From positions 1,853,501 through 1,917,500 of the forward strand of contig NZ_JQNB01000001.1 in assembly GCF_000745005.1 (NCBI RefSeq): a stretch of 64,000 nt of DNA, read 5' to 3'. Within the stretch, counting starts at the first letter, position 1. Each line of letters starts with the position of its first letter. The translations under genes were made by a program, and so were the position numbers. The notes beneath the pieces were generated by a model, which saw only the letters and a program-made list of their open reading frames with translations, was not told the DNA's origin and made no database searches. Shown here in pieces: positions 36,809 through 45,944 of the stretch. The stretch comes from Luteibacter sp. 9135 (lineage in GTDB: Bacteria; Pseudomonadota; Gammaproteobacteria; Xanthomonadales; Rhodanobacteraceae).

Positions 36809-38821
36809 ATGACGACACGCCGCGAACGCGCAAACGCGATCCGCGCCCTGGCCATGGACGGTGTCCAAGCCGCCAATTCGGGCCATCCGGGCATGCCGAT
36901 GGGCATGGCCGACATCGCGGAGGTACTGTGGGGCGACTTCCTCCACCACAACCCGACCAACCCGCACTGGCCCAACCGCGACCGCTTCGTCCTGTCCAAC
37001 GGCCACGGCTCCATGCTGCAGTACGCCCTGCTGCACCTGACCGGCTACGACCTCGGCATCGAAGACCTGAAGCACTTCCGTCAGCTCGGGTACCGCACCG
37101 CGGGCCACCCGGAATACCACCATACGCCCGGCGTGGAGACCACCACCGGTCCACTCGGCCAGGGCCTCGCGAACGCCGTGGGCTTCGCGATCGCGGAGGA
37201 AGTCCTCGCCGCGCGCTTCAATCGCCCCGGTCATGACATCGTCGACCATCACACCTTCGTGTTCGCTGGCGACGGCTGCCTCATGGAAGGCATCTCGCAC
37301 GAGGTCTGCTCGCTGGCCGGCACGCTGAAGCTCGGCAAGCTGGTGGCGATCTACGACGACAACGGCATCTCGATCGACGGCGAAGTGCATGACTGGTTCA
37401 CCGACAACACCGCCGAGCGCTTCCGCGCTTACGGCTGGAACGTCGTGGTGGGCGATGACGACAAGCCGGTCGACGGCCACGACGGCGAGGCCATCAAGAA
37501 GGCCATCGCCGCGGCCACGTCGCAGCACGAAAAGCCCTCACTGATCATCTGCAAGACCGTGATCGGCTTCGGTTCGCCCAATAAGGAAGGCAAGGAGTCC
37601 TCGCACGGCGCAGCCCTGGGCGCGGACGAGGTCAAGCTGACGCGTGAGCGCCTGGGCTGGAACTACGGCCCGTTCGAGATCCCGCAGGACATCTACGATT
37701 CGTGGTCCGCCAAGGACACCGGTGCGCAGAGCGAAAAGGCCTGGAACGAGAAGTTCGATGCCTACGCCAAGGCCTTCCCGGAACTGGCGGCCGAGTTCAA
37801 GCGCCGCACCTCGGGGGAGCTGCCGGGCAACTGGAAGAAGGATTCCGACGCCTACATCGCCAAGCTGCAGGCCGAGGGTCCCGTGGTTGCCTCGCGCAAG
37901 GCGTCGCAGATGGCGCTGGACGCCTTCGGCCCGCTGCTGCCCGAACTGATCGGCGGCTCCGCCGACCTGGCGCCGTCCAACCTGACCATCTGGAAGGGCT
38001 CGAAGAACATCGCCGATGGCGGTGAGCAGGGCAATTACATCCATTACGGCGTGCGCGAGTTCGGCATGTCGGCCATTTCCAACGGTATCGCCCTGCATGG
38101 CGGCTTCGTGCCGTACGACGCAACGTTCCTGGTGTTCTCCGACTACGCGCGCAATGCCGTGCGCATGTCGTGCCTGATCCCGGCCCACGCCATCCACGTC
38201 TACACGCACGATTCGATCGGCCTGGGCGAAGACGGCCCGACCCACCAGCCGGTGGAGCACCTGGGCTCGCTGCGCCTGATCCCGAACAACCGGGTGTGGC
38301 GCCCGGCCGATGCCGTGGAGTCGGCGGTGTCGTGGCAGCAGGCCATCGAGCGCAAGGGCAACCCCTCGTGCCTGATCTTTTCGCGGCAGAACCTCAAGCA
38401 CAATCCGCGCACGGAAGAGCAGGTGGCCAACATCGCCAAGGGCGGCTATGTGCTCTGGGAATCGTCGGAGAAGTTCAAGGCGATCATCATCGCTACGGGC
38501 TCGGAAGTCGGCCTGGCCGTCGAGGCCGCCCAGGCCCTGGGCGATCAGGGCATCCCGGTGCGCGTCGTGTCCATGCCGTGCACCGAGGAATTCGATGCCC
38601 AGCCGGCCGAATACCGTGAAGGCGTGCTGCCCTCGTGGTGCCGAGCGCGCGTGGCGGTCGAGGCCGCCAGCGTCGATTTCTGGGGCAAGTACGTCGGCCT
38701 TGACGGCACGACGGTGGGCATGACCACCTTCGGCGCCTCCGGCCCGATCGACAAGCTGTACGAGCACTTCGGCATCACCACCACGGCCGTGGTGGATGCG
38801 GTGAAGCGCGTGACCAAGTAA
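36809..38821 (+). CDS. tkt: Transketolase
   Basis: 670 residues. TPP-dependent two-carbon transfer in the pentose phosphate pathway. Visible motifs are [20 protein letters not shown], the TPP-binding [35 protein letters not shown] and the C-terminal SPYDxxG-like end. The ATG at 36809 is favoured over 36803 because the GGAG site at 36798 then has a normal spacing. Its terminator has been split by an insertion sequence just downstream. Confidence 0.95.
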   Translation: MTTRRERANAIRALAMDGVQAANSGHPGMPMGMADIAEVLWGDFLHHNPTNPHWPNRDRFVLSNGHGSMLQYALLHLTGYDLGIEDLKHFRQLGYRTAGHPEYHHTPGVETTTGPLGQGLANAVGFAIAEEVLAARFNRPGHDIVDHHTFVFAGDGCLMEGISHEVCSLAGTLKLGKLVAIYDDNGISIDGEVHDWFTDNTAERFRAYGWNVVVGDDDKPVDGHDGEAIKKAIAAATSQHEKPSLIICKTVIGFGSPNKEGKESSHGAALGADEVKLTRERLGWNYGPFEIPQDIYDSWSAKDTGAQSEKAWNEKFDAYAKAFPELAAEFKRRTSGELPGNWKKDSDAYIAKLQAEGPVVASRKASQMALDAFGPLLPELIGGSADLAPSNLTIWKGSKNIADGGEQGNYIHYGVREFGMSAISNGIALHGGFVPYDATFLVFSDYARNAVRMSCLIPAHAIHVYTHDSIGLGEDGPTHQPVEHLGSLRLIPNNRVWRPADAVESAVSWQQAIERKGNPSCLIFSRQNLKHNPRTEEQVANIAKGGYVLWESSEKFKAIIIATGSEVGLAVEAAQALGDQGIPVRVVSMPCTEEFDAQPAEYREGVLPSWCRARVAVEAASVDFWGKYVGLDGTTVGMTTFGASGPIDKLYEHFGITTTAVVDAVKRVTK

Positions 38822-38841
38822 GGCGACATCGCCTGGTCGAG

Positions 38842-38855
38842 AAAAGCCCCCGCAA
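38842..38855 (+). terminator. Left half of the tkt terminator, split by the IS
   Basis: AAAAGCCCCC (38842-38851) pairs with GGGGGCTTTT at 40334-40343. Without the IS, the two halves join through the tetraloop GCAA to give an intrinsic terminator. The GCAA is duplicated at both ends of the IS (38852-38855 and 40330-40333). Confidence 0.88.
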
Positions 38856-38907
38856 CAGCCTGTGTCAAAACTCACCTGACACGTAGACGCTGAAGCGGCT
38901 GCAAGTA

Positions 38908-38938
38908 AAAATGCCCTCGGAGACCCCGAGGGCATTTT
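38908..38938 (+). terminator. Hairpin before the transposase start
   Basis: AAAATGCCCTCGG pairs with CCGAGGGCATTTT around a 5-nt loop, ending 4 bp before the transposase ATG. It would lower read-through from tkt and limit translation of the transposase. Confidence 0.75.
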
Positions 38939-38942
38939 CTTT

Positions 38943-40238
38943 ATGGGCCACATCACCGGCGAAGGTCGCGGTCAGAGCGCGCTGTTTCCGTTGAGCCTGG
39001 ATGATCTGTTGCCGGCGGACCACGCCTGCCGGGTCATCGATGCCTTCGTAAGCGGCCTGGATCTTCAGGCGCTGGGCTTTGCCCGTAGCCGCCCGGCCGC
39101 CACGGGGCGGCCGGGATACGATCCCGGCGACCTGCTTCGTCTTTATCTGTACGGCTATCTGCAGCAGATCCGTTCGTCGCGGCGACTGGAGACCGAGTGC
39201 GGCCGCAACATCGAGTTGATGTGGTTGCTGGGCCGGTTGGTGCCCGACCACAAGGTCATTGCCGAGTTTCGGCGCCTGCATGGGGAGGCGGTGGCGGGGG
39301 CGGGGGCGACCCTGATCCAGTGGGCGAAGGCCCAGGCCTTGTTGCAAGGCGACTGGGTCGCGATCGATGGCTCGAAGTTCCGTGCCGTGAGCAGCAAGCG
39401 TAGCGTGGCGGCCCGCGATGCACTGGCCCGATACCTCGGCGAGCTGGATGCAGCGGACGCGGCGGAGTCATCGGCGGTCGCGGCGCATCCGGAGCCAGAA
39501 GCGCACTTCATGCGTAGCCCCAACGAGGGCAAGATCCCCGCGTATAACGTGCAAACGGCCGTCGAAGCGACGACGGGCCTGATCGTGGCGCACGAGGTGA
39601 CCACGGCCGCGGGCGACAACCGCCAACTGCTACCGATGGCGACCAAGGCGCGCGAGGTGCTGGGCACGCAGACGTTGAACATCGTGGCCGACGCCGGCTA
39701 CTCCAACGGTGAGCAGGCCAGAGCGTGCGAAGAGCAAAACCTGGTGGTGCACGTACCGGCCAATCGCTCGGTCAATAACCAGGGCGATGGCACCTTGATG
39801 GACCGTCGCGCCTTCATCTACGACGTCGATCAGGACGTCATGCAATGCCCAGGTGGCGCGACACTGGTCCGCAAACAAGTCCACCGTGCCACTCGCTCAG
39901 TCCACTATGCCGCGCCTGTGGCGGCGTGCGGAGCCTGCGCCCTCAAGGGCCAGTGCACGACGGCCGATCGGCGCATCGTGACCCGGCACAGGGACGACGA
40001 CGTCCTGGACCGCATGCATGCCAGAGCGACGCCGGAAGCGATGCGCCTGCGGCGTTGCACCGTGGAGCGACCGTTTGCGGAACTGAAATACCGGATCTTT
40101 GGTTTGCCTCGCTTCCTGCTGCGAGGAACCCGGGGCGCCGCCTCGGAGATGGCCATCGCGGTGATGGCCTTTAATCTGAAGCGCTTAAGCAGCCTGCTGG
40201 GGCGCGGCCAGTTCATCCGGCAACTGCAGCCGGGCTAA
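38943..40238 (+). CDS. IS1182-family transposase
   Basis: 431 residues, a DDE transposase of the IS1182 type. The N-terminal DUF772-like part (FPLSLDDLLPADHACRVIDAFV, LLRLYLYGYLQQIRSSRRLE) is followed by catalytic-region motifs IDGSKFRAV, ADAGYSNGEQ and the C-terminal ERPFAELKYRIFGLPRFLLRG. No frameshift or stop is seen, so it may be active. The ATG at 38943 lies directly after a hairpin that hides the ribosome site. Confidence 0.9.
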   Translation: MGHITGEGRGQSALFPLSLDDLLPADHACRVIDAFVSGLDLQALGFARSRPAATGRPGYDPGDLLRLYLYGYLQQIRSSRRLETECGRNIELMWLLGRLVPDHKVIAEFRRLHGEAVAGAGATLIQWAKAQALLQGDWVAIDGSKFRAVSSKRSVAARDALARYLGELDAADAAESSAVAAHPEPEAHFMRSPNEGKIPAYNVQTAVEATTGLIVAHEVTTAAGDNRQLLPMATKAREVLGTQTLNIVADAGYSNGEQARACEEQNLVVHVPANRSVNNQGDGTLMDRRAFIYDVDQDVMQCPGGATLVRKQVHRATRSVHYAAPVAACGACALKGQCTTADRRIVTRHRDDDVLDRMHARATPEAMRLRRCTVERPFAELKYRIFGLPRFLLRGTRGAASEMAIAVMAFNLKRLSSLLGRGQFIRQLQPG

Positions 40239-40390
40239 TCGCTCACTCTTTACTCGTCCAAAGAAAAAGGCGCCCCTCTTGCGAGGGGCACCTCCTTGAG
40301 CCGCAGCAACCAGTTTTGACACAGGCTGGCAAGGGGGCTTTTTCTTGGCTGGCTGGCGAAACGGCCGACAGAGGTAATTTCTCACGGCTC

Positions 40391-41530
40391 ATGCAAGAAT
40401 TGGCCATGCAGAGCCGAAACCAGCCCTACGAGCCCGCTTTCGATCATATTCGCGCCTTTGCCGCGGTACTGATCCTTTGTTACCACTCGTTCCAGCACAT
40501 GAGCGGATTCATGACCCACGGCAGTGGGTTCCAGGAATCCGACAGGGTTCTCACGCACAATCCGCTGTTTGCGCTGTTGCTGGAAGGCCACACGGCGGTC
40601 GGGCTGTTCATCGTCCTGAGCGGCTTTCTTTTCACGCGAAGCGCCATCGGCAAACACGTCGACTACCGCAGCTTCGTGCGCAATCGCATCCTCAGGATCT
40701 ACCCGCTCTACCTGTTGCTGGTGGTCGTCGTGCTGGCGACCAATCCGCAGCTGACCCTGCAGTCCCTCGTGCTCGTGATCCTGCCGACCGGCTACATGCC
40801 GGCGGTGCAGTCGATGGGGGTGGTGGGGTCGCTGTTCTGGGCGGTCGGCGTCGAGTTCCAGTTCTACCTCATCTTCCCCTTCCTGATGCGCATGCTGGAA
40901 ACGCGGGGCATCCGGCCACTCCTCGCACTGATCGCGTTCGCCATCCTGATCAGGTACGGCATGACGTACCAGGGCGCGAACATTCGCGATATTTCGTATT
41001 GGACCAGCGTAGGTCGTATCGACCAGTTTCTCATCGGCATGATGGCGGCCAAGCTGTGCGTCGACAGGCCGGCGCTGGCTGCCCGGTTCGGCTGGTTTTT
41101 CGTACCCAGCGTGCTGGTCGTGCTCGCCGTGATCTACGGTTTCCATGCACTCGGCGGTTGGCCGTCGGTCGCAAGCTGGAAGGGCGTGTGGCCGACCATC
41201 GAGGGGCTAGTCTGGGCGATGTTCATCTGTGCCTACGTACCCGTGGCGAAGCGGATACCGCAGCTGCTTTCCCGTGGCCTGTCGCGCATCGGGGAGGTCA
41301 GCTACAGCACCTACCTGCTGCATGTGTCGATCCTGATCGTCATCGGTGCCAACGGGTGGTTCCTCCGCCCGACCGGCGTTCTCAAATTCGATGTACTGGT
41401 CACCACGCTGGTGGTAGTGCTTCCCGTCGTGTTGGCTGTTTCGGCACTTTCGTACTATGCGGTCGAGAAGCCGTTCCTTGGCATGCGGGCGAAATACACC
41501 ACGCCGCGGGATGAATCCGTTGGGATATAG
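40391..41530 (+). CDS. Acyltransferase 3 family membrane protein
   Basis: 379 residues with about ten membrane helices. The family pattern is FDHIRAFAAVLILCYHSF (R and H conserved), VGLFIVLSGFLFTR and VRNRILRIYPLYLLLVV. It probably O-acetylates a surface or periplasmic glycan; the acceptor is unknown. It differs clearly from the acyltransferase at 8.9-10 kb. The ATG at 40391 has a GAGG 17 bp in front, weak; 40406 is the alternative. Its promoter must lie in or just after the IS right end, so the insertion may affect its expression. Confidence 0.85.
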   Translation: MQELAMQSRNQPYEPAFDHIRAFAAVLILCYHSFQHMSGFMTHGSGFQESDRVLTHNPLFALLLEGHTAVGLFIVLSGFLFTRSAIGKHVDYRSFVRNRILRIYPLYLLLVVVVLATNPQLTLQSLVLVILPTGYMPAVQSMGVVGSLFWAVGVEFQFYLIFPFLMRMLETRGIRPLLALIAFAILIRYGMTYQGANIRDISYWTSVGRIDQFLIGMMAAKLCVDRPALAARFGWFFVPSVLVVLAVIYGFHALGGWPSVASWKGVWPTIEGLVWAMFICAYVPVAKRIPQLLSRGLSRIGEVSYSTYLLHVSILIVIGANGWFLRPTGVLKFDVLVTTLVVVLPVVLAVSALSYYAVEKPFLGMRAKYTTPRDESVGI

Positions 41531-41873
41531 CTCGGGGCGGCAGCTTGCCGACGTCTCCGATGTCGTCATGCCTGACGTTTGTGGCGTGTCCTGTGGCCTC
41601 CAAAGCAAAAGCGGCGACGCGCATGGCCCATTCGGCTGCCGGAGGGTGGCGACGCGCCGGCGGGAATGCGCCAGCGATGGATCGCTGGGTGAGTTCCTTT
41701 GCCGATGTCGTGCCTGGATACCGAGGAGTCGGCAGGGAGCGCGAGGATGAGCGCGCCCACGGGTAGTCTGCGTGTACGCTCGCCGAGGTCGTGACGATGC
41801 CGTCGGCAAGACAGGCGGCCGGGAAAGAGAGCGAGCTTGTCAGCGCGCTGATTACCATGGTGCGAAGTGGCAT
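41400..41873 (-). CDS. Possible exported protein or decayed gene
   Basis: The ATG at 41873 has an excellent AAGGAG site 7 bp upstream and opens into a signal-peptide-like sequence (MPLRTMVISALTSSLSFPAACLADG). After about 45 residues the translation becomes Ser/Arg/Pro-rich with poor codon usage, and its 3' part is antisense to the end of the acyltransferase. A frameshift in a real secreted gene near 41750 would explain this, but no intact alternative frame was identified. Treat as doubtful. Confidence 0.25.
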   Translation of the reverse strand: MPLRTMVISALTSSLSFPAACLADGIVTTSASVHADYPWARSSSRSLPTPRYPGTTSAKELTQRSIAGAFPPARRHPPAAEWAMRVAAFALEATGHATNVRHDDIGDVGKLPPRAISQRIHPAAWCISPACQGTASRPHSTKVPKQPTRREALPPAW

Positions 41874-42011
41874 GGAAAGCTCCTTGGAAGACGCCTGAGT
41901 GATCGTCATCCCGCGAAACTAGCTAGCCTTCGGATCAAGGGACATCAGGGATGTCCCTTGGATCGTTTGCAGATATCGCATGGCGGTGTAGGGAAAAGCC
42001 TGCCTGTTGAC
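41531..42011. other. 480-bp gap with weak ORF and a hairpin
   Basis: Apart from the doubtful minus-strand ORF, I see no gene. A hairpin at 41933-41964 (AAGGGACATC paired with GATGTCCCTT, loop AGG) lies 60-90 bp upstream of that ORF start. An 11-bp direct repeat AACTAGCTAGC occurs at 41917-41927 and 42014-42024; it contains CTAG twice, a rare word in such genomes. Confidence 0.5.
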
Positions 42012-42662
42012 TTAACTAGCTAGCTTGGCGCCTGCCAGCGCCGCGATATCCATCGGCTTCTCGACGATTTTCCACGCCCCGGCTTCTTCCAGCTCCGCAC
42101 GATCCCCAAAGCCCCAGAGCACGCCGATGCCACGTACGCCGTTGGCTACGGCGCCGTCGATATCGAAATGACGGTCGCCGATCATCAGCACGTCGTCGAC
42201 ACCTTTCCCGAAATCGAGCACCGCGGCGCTGATCATTTCCGCCTTCTCGCTCTTCGCCGAGGACGGGTCGGGTGCGTATACCTGCTCGAACGCCTCGCCG
42301 AAGGGCAGGTGGGCGACGATGGGCTCGGCGTGTGGACGCACCTTGCTGGTGACGACGGCGAGTCGATGGCCGGCGCCGACCAGGGCGGCGATCAGTTCCG
42401 GGATGCCCGGATACACGGTGTGTTCGGACCAGCCGATGTCGTGGAAGCGTTGCGAGTATGCCTCCACGGCTTTTTCGACGCGCTCGCTGTCATGGTCCAG
42501 GAGTGGGCCGAAGCTCACCCGCAGAGGGGGACCGATCCAGGCGCGCAGCGCATCGTCATCCGGTGCCTCGGCGCCGACGCTCGCCATGGCATGGCGAACG
42601 CCGGCGAAGATGCCGATCTGGGAGTCGATGAGCGTGCCGTCCAGGTCGAAAAGGATCAGCAT
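42012..42662 (-). CDS. HAD-family phosphatase, phosphoglycolate phosphatase-like
   Basis: 216 residues of the haloacid dehalogenase superfamily: motif I DLDGTLIDS (Asp6, Asp8), motif II VVTSK, a Lys near SSAKSEK (motif III) and motif IV IGDRHFDIDGA. The cap region is of the Gph/PpaX type. It should remove phosphate from a small sugar or glycolate phosphate; the exact substrate is uncertain. Its start overlaps the stop of pgk (TGATG), so translation is coupled to it. Confidence 0.85.
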   Translation of the reverse strand: MLILFDLDGTLIDSQIGIFAGVRHAMASVGAEAPDDDALRAWIGPPLRVSFGPLLDHDSERVEKAVEAYSQRFHDIGWSEHTVYPGIPELIAALVGAGHRLAVVTSKVRPHAEPIVAHLPFGEAFEQVYAPDPSSAKSEKAEMISAAVLDFGKGVDDVLMIGDRHFDIDGAVANGVRGIGVLWGFGDRAELEEAGAWKIVEKPMDIAALAGAKLAS

Positions 42663-43843
42663 CAGTTCGCGTCCGCCCGCGCCTCGAGGGCGGCCACGGC
42701 CGGCAGTTCCTTGCCTTCGAGGAATTCGAGGAAGGCGCCGCCGCCGGTCGAGATGTACGACACGCCGTCTTCGATGCCGTACTTGTCGACGGCGGCGAGG
42801 GTATCGCCGCCACCGGCGATGGAGAACGCGCTGGACGCGGCGATGGCGCGCGCCAGCGTCTCGGTACCCTTGCCGAAGGCGTCGAACTCGAACACGCCGA
42901 CCGGACCGTTCCAGACCACGGTGCCGGCCTTGGCGATGAGCTCGGCGTAACGCTTCGCGGTGTCCGGGCCGATATCGAGGATCATCTCGTCGTCGGCCAC
43001 CTGGTCCACGGGCTTCACCGTGGCCTTGGCGTCGGCGGCGAACGCCGTGGCCACCACGACATCGGTCGGCACCGGTACTTCGGCGCCGCGCGCCTTGGCA
43101 TCGGCCATGATCTTCTTCGCCGTATCCAGCAGGTCGGCCTCGACCAGCGACTTGCCGACCTTGTGCCCTGCGGCCAGGATGAACGTATTGGCGATACCAC
43201 CACCCACGATCAGCTGCTCCACACGGCCCACCAAGTTTTGCAGCAGCTCGAGCTTGGTCGATACCTTGGAGCCGGCGACGATGGCCAGCAGCGGCTTCTT
43301 TGGGTTCTGCAGGGCCTTGCCCAGCGCATCCAGTTCTTTGGCCAGCAGTGGGCCGGCGGCGGCCACGGGCGCGAAGCGGATGACGCCATGGGTCGACGCC
43401 TGCGCGCGATGCGCAGTGCCGAAGGCATCCATGACGAAGATGTCGCACAGGGCGGCATACTGCTTCGACAGGGCTTCGTCGTCCTTGCCCTCGCCCACGT
43501 TCATGCGGCAGTTCTCCAGCACGACGACCTCGCCTTCGGCCACATCCACGCCGCCCAGGTAGTCACGAACGAGGCGCACGTCAGTGCCGAGCTTCTCGCC
43601 GAGCCACGCGGCGACCGGCTTGAGTGAGGACGCTTCGTCGAACGCACCTTCCTTCGGCCGGCCCAGGTGCGAGATGACCATGACCCGGGCACCGGCGTCG
43701 CGCGCGGCCACGATGGTGGGCAGCGAGGCGTCCAGGCGCTGGGTGGAGGTGATCCTGCCGTTCTCGACGGGCACGTTCAGGTCTTCGCGGATGAGGACTC
43801 GCTTGCCCTTGAGGTCGAGGTCTTGCATGCGGATGACGGACAC
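42662..43843 (-). CDS. pgk: Phosphoglycerate kinase
   Basis: 393 residues. The N-terminus (V)[28 protein letters not shown] holds the RxDxNVP motif, followed by [22 protein letters not shown] and the C-terminal nucleotide site [27 protein letters not shown]. It makes ATP from 1,3-bisphosphoglycerate. I chose a GTG start at 43843, which has GGAGA 8 bp upstream; an ATG 15 bp downstream (43828) is the alternative. Divergent from maiA. Confidence 0.95.
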   Translation of the reverse strand: MSVIRMQDLDLKGKRVLIREDLNVPVENGRITSTQRLDASLPTIVAARDAGARVMVISHLGRPKEGAFDEASSLKPVAAWLGEKLGTDVRLVRDYLGGVDVAEGEVVVLENCRMNVGEGKDDEALSKQYAALCDIFVMDAFGTAHRAQASTHGVIRFAPVAAAGPLLAKELDALGKALQNPKKPLLAIVAGSKVSTKLELLQNLVGRVEQLIVGGGIANTFILAAGHKVGKSLVEADLLDTAKKIMADAKARGAEVPVPTDVVVATAFAADAKATVKPVDQVADDEMILDIGPDTAKRYAELIAKAGTVVWNGPVGVFEFDAFGKGTETLARAIAASSAFSIAGGGDTLAAVDKYGIEDGVSYISTGGGAFLEFLEGKELPAVAALEARADAN

Positions 43844-43956
43844 GGTGGGTCTCCAGCTGGCGGTCGAGAAGAATCCCCCATTGTCCGCGCCCGGGGTGGA
43901 TGGGCGCAAACGGTGACGGGCTAGAATCGGCCCGTCCCCGCCCGGAAACCCCCGCC

Positions 43957-44610
43957 ATGGCCCTCGTCCTCTACACGTACTGGCGCTCCAGCGCCGCCTA
44001 CCGCGTACGCATCGCCCTCCAGCTCAAGGGGTTGGCCTACGAGTCGCGGCCGGTGCACCTCGTCAACGACGGCGGCGAGCACCTGAAGCCGGCCTACCGC
44101 GAGTTGTCGCCGCAGGCCCAGCTGCCAACGCTGGTGGACGGCGATCGGACGCTGCGCCAGTCCATGGCGATCCTGGAATATCTGGACGAGACCCGCCCGG
44201 ACCCGGCCCTTTTGCCGGCGGATGCGCAGGGCAGGGCGAAGGTGCGCGAACTGATGCAGGCGGTGGGTACGGATATCCATCCGCTGGGAAATCTGCGGGT
44301 GCTCAAGGCCATCGAAGCGGAGTTCGGCGCGGACCAGGCGGCGAAGGAGGCCTGGTCGCGCCGCTGGATCGCGCACGGCTTCGGCGGGTTGGAGGCCTTG
44401 CTGGCCGAGGGCGACGCCGGGACATTCAGTTACGGCGACTCACCGACCCTGGCGGACTGCTGCCTGGTGCCGCAGCACTACAACGCCGTGCGTTGGGGCG
44501 TGGATCTGGCGCCGTATCCGACGATTCGCCGGGTGGTGCGAGCTTGTCAGGGGCTGGAGGCCTTTCAGAGGGCGGCGCCTGAGGTGCAGCCGGACGCTCC
44601 TGTGACCTGA
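43957..44610 (+). CDS. maiA: Maleylacetoacetate isomerase (zeta-class GST)
   Basis: 217 residues. The zeta-class signature [11 protein letters not shown] (active-site Ser pair and Arg) is near the N-terminus, then [13 protein letters not shown] and the all-helical C-terminal domain ([13 protein letters not shown]). It isomerises maleylacetoacetate to fumarylacetoacetate, the step between hmgA and fahA, but is encoded 16 kb from those genes. The ATG at 43957 gives the family start. REP elements follow. Confidence 0.92.
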   Translation: MALVLYTYWRSSAAYRVRIALQLKGLAYESRPVHLVNDGGEHLKPAYRELSPQAQLPTLVDGDRTLRQSMAILEYLDETRPDPALLPADAQGRAKVRELMQAVGTDIHPLGNLRVLKAIEAEFGADQAAKEAWSRRWIAHGFGGLEALLAEGDAGTFSYGDSPTLADCCLVPQHYNAVRWGVDLAPYPTIRRVVRACQGLEAFQRAAPEVQPDAPVT

Positions 44611-44720
44611 TTCGCCCACATCGTCGGCTCCTACCGGGGGTTTGAGGGGCTGGGATCGCGCACATCGTGCGCTCCTACAAGGCGCTCGGTTGTAGGAGCG
44701 CACGATGTGCGCGATCCCGA
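44611..44720. repeat. REP cluster, copy F (single arm plus tight inverted pair)
   Basis: A degenerate single arm (44611-44635) and a perfect 29-bp inverted pair (44652-44680 and 44690-44718) separated by only 9 bp, which would form a very stable hairpin. It sits between the convergent maiA and pilU genes and could act as their transcription end. Confidence 0.9.
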
Positions 44721-44739
44721 CCTGCCGCCAGGCTCCCGC

Positions 44740-45849
44740 TTAAACCCCAATCCCGTACGGATCGCTGGAAGCGAACTCGTTCCCGGTCGATCCCTCGGAC
44801 AGGCGGATCTTCAACGCCAGGCCATCGCGGGAATCCGCCTTGTTCAGGCATTCCTCCAGCGTGATCTTGTCTTCCTTGTAGAGGCGATAGAGCGACTGGT
44901 CGAAGGTCTGCATGCCTTCCTGCAGGCTGCGGTCCATGGCGTCCTTCACCTCGTGGATCTGCCCGCGGCGGATCATGTCGCGGATCAGCGGGGTGTTGAG
45001 CAGCACCTCGGTGGCCGGCATGCGACGACCGTCCTTGCCGATCACCAGACGCTGGCTGATCACCGCGCGCAGGTTCAGGGCCAGGTTCATCAGGACGTTC
45101 TTGTGCGCGGCTTCCGGGAAGAAATTGAGGATGCGCTCCAGGGTCTGGTCGGCGTTGTTCGAGTGCAGCGTGGCGAGGCAGAGGTGGCCAGTCTCGGAGA
45201 ACGAGATAGCCGCCTCCATGGTCTCGGTATCGCGGATCTCGCCGATCATGATGACGTCCGGCGCCTCGCGCATCGCGTTCTTCAGGGCCTCGTGGTAGCT
45301 GTGGGTGTCGAGGCCCACCTCGCGCTGGTTCACGATGGAGCGCTTGTGCCGGTGCAGGTATTCGATCGGGTCCTCGATGGTGAGGATGTGGCCCGAACTG
45401 TTGTTGTTGCGGTGGTCGAGCATGGCCGCCAGGGTGGTGGACTTGCCCGAGCCCGTGGCCCCTACGACCAAGATGAGGCCGCGCGGCTCCATGATCAGCT
45501 CACGGAAGATGGTGGGCAGCTGCAGTTCTTCCAGCGAGGGAATCTCGTTCTTGATGGCACGGATGACCATGCCGATCTCGCCACGCTGCTTGAACACGTT
45601 GATGCGGAAACGCCCGGCTTCCTTCACGGCCAGGGCCATGTTCAGTTCCAGGTCGCGCTCGAACTGGGGCACCTGGCCCTCGTCCATCAGCGAGTAGGCG
45701 ATCTTCTTCACCATGCCGGCAGGCAGGCCGGTGTTGCCCAACGGGTAGAGCTTGCCTTCCACCTTGATGTTCACCGGGGCGCCGGTCGTCAGGAACATAT
45801 CCGACGCGCCCTTGTCCACCATCAGCTTCAGGAAATAACCGATATCCAC
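44740..45849 (-). CDS. pilU: Type IV pilus retraction ATPase PilU
   Basis: 369 residues, cytoplasmic hexameric ATPase of twitching motility. Walker A GATGSGKST (residues 130-138), the Asp box TIEDPIEYLH, Walker B VIMIGEIRDTETMEAA and the His box LATLHSNNADQTLERI are present. The start (MDIGYFLKLMVDKGASDMFLTTG) and the acidic tail are PilU- rather than PilT-like. No pilT is adjacent, which is unusual since the two often pair. Divergent from the lipoprotein pair. Confidence 0.93.
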   Translation of the reverse strand: MDIGYFLKLMVDKGASDMFLTTGAPVNIKVEGKLYPLGNTGLPAGMVKKIAYSLMDEGQVPQFERDLELNMALAVKEAGRFRINVFKQRGEIGMVIRAIKNEIPSLEELQLPTIFRELIMEPRGLILVVGATGSGKSTTLAAMLDHRNNNSSGHILTIEDPIEYLHRHKRSIVNQREVGLDTHSYHEALKNAMREAPDVIMIGEIRDTETMEAAISFSETGHLCLATLHSNNADQTLERILNFFPEAAHKNVLMNLALNLRAVISQRLVIGKDGRRMPATEVLLNTPLIRDMIRRGQIHEVKDAMDRSLQEGMQTFDQSLYRLYKEDKITLEECLNKADSRDGLALKIRLSEGSTGNEFASSDPYGIGV

Positions 45850-45944
45850 CTAAACCCCCGGACGTTCATTACAATCGAGTCGAGGTCAGCCCTTGACCCT
45901 ATATATATCGACAATATCTCGCAAATCTGTAAGAGGAACGAGTG

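Larger units (their letters stand above)
38856..40329 (+). mobile_element. IS1182-like insertion sequence
   Basis: About 1474 bp with perfect 17-bp terminal inverted repeats, CAGCCTGTGTCAAAACT (38856-38872 and its complement at 40313-40329), a 4-bp target duplication (GCAA), and one transposase gene. Hairpins lie at both inner ends: 38908-38938 just before the transposase ATG, and 40273-40290 after its stop, which would shield the gene from outside transcription. It looks intact and recently inserted. Confidence 0.92.

Noticed and set aside
38943..40238. Transposase as a pseudogene
   Set aside because: The frame is complete, the ends are perfect and the catalytic-region motifs are present.
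40406..40408. ATG at 40406 as start of the second acyltransferase
   Set aside because: It has no ribosome site in front; 40391 is only slightly better but keeps a GAGG upstream.
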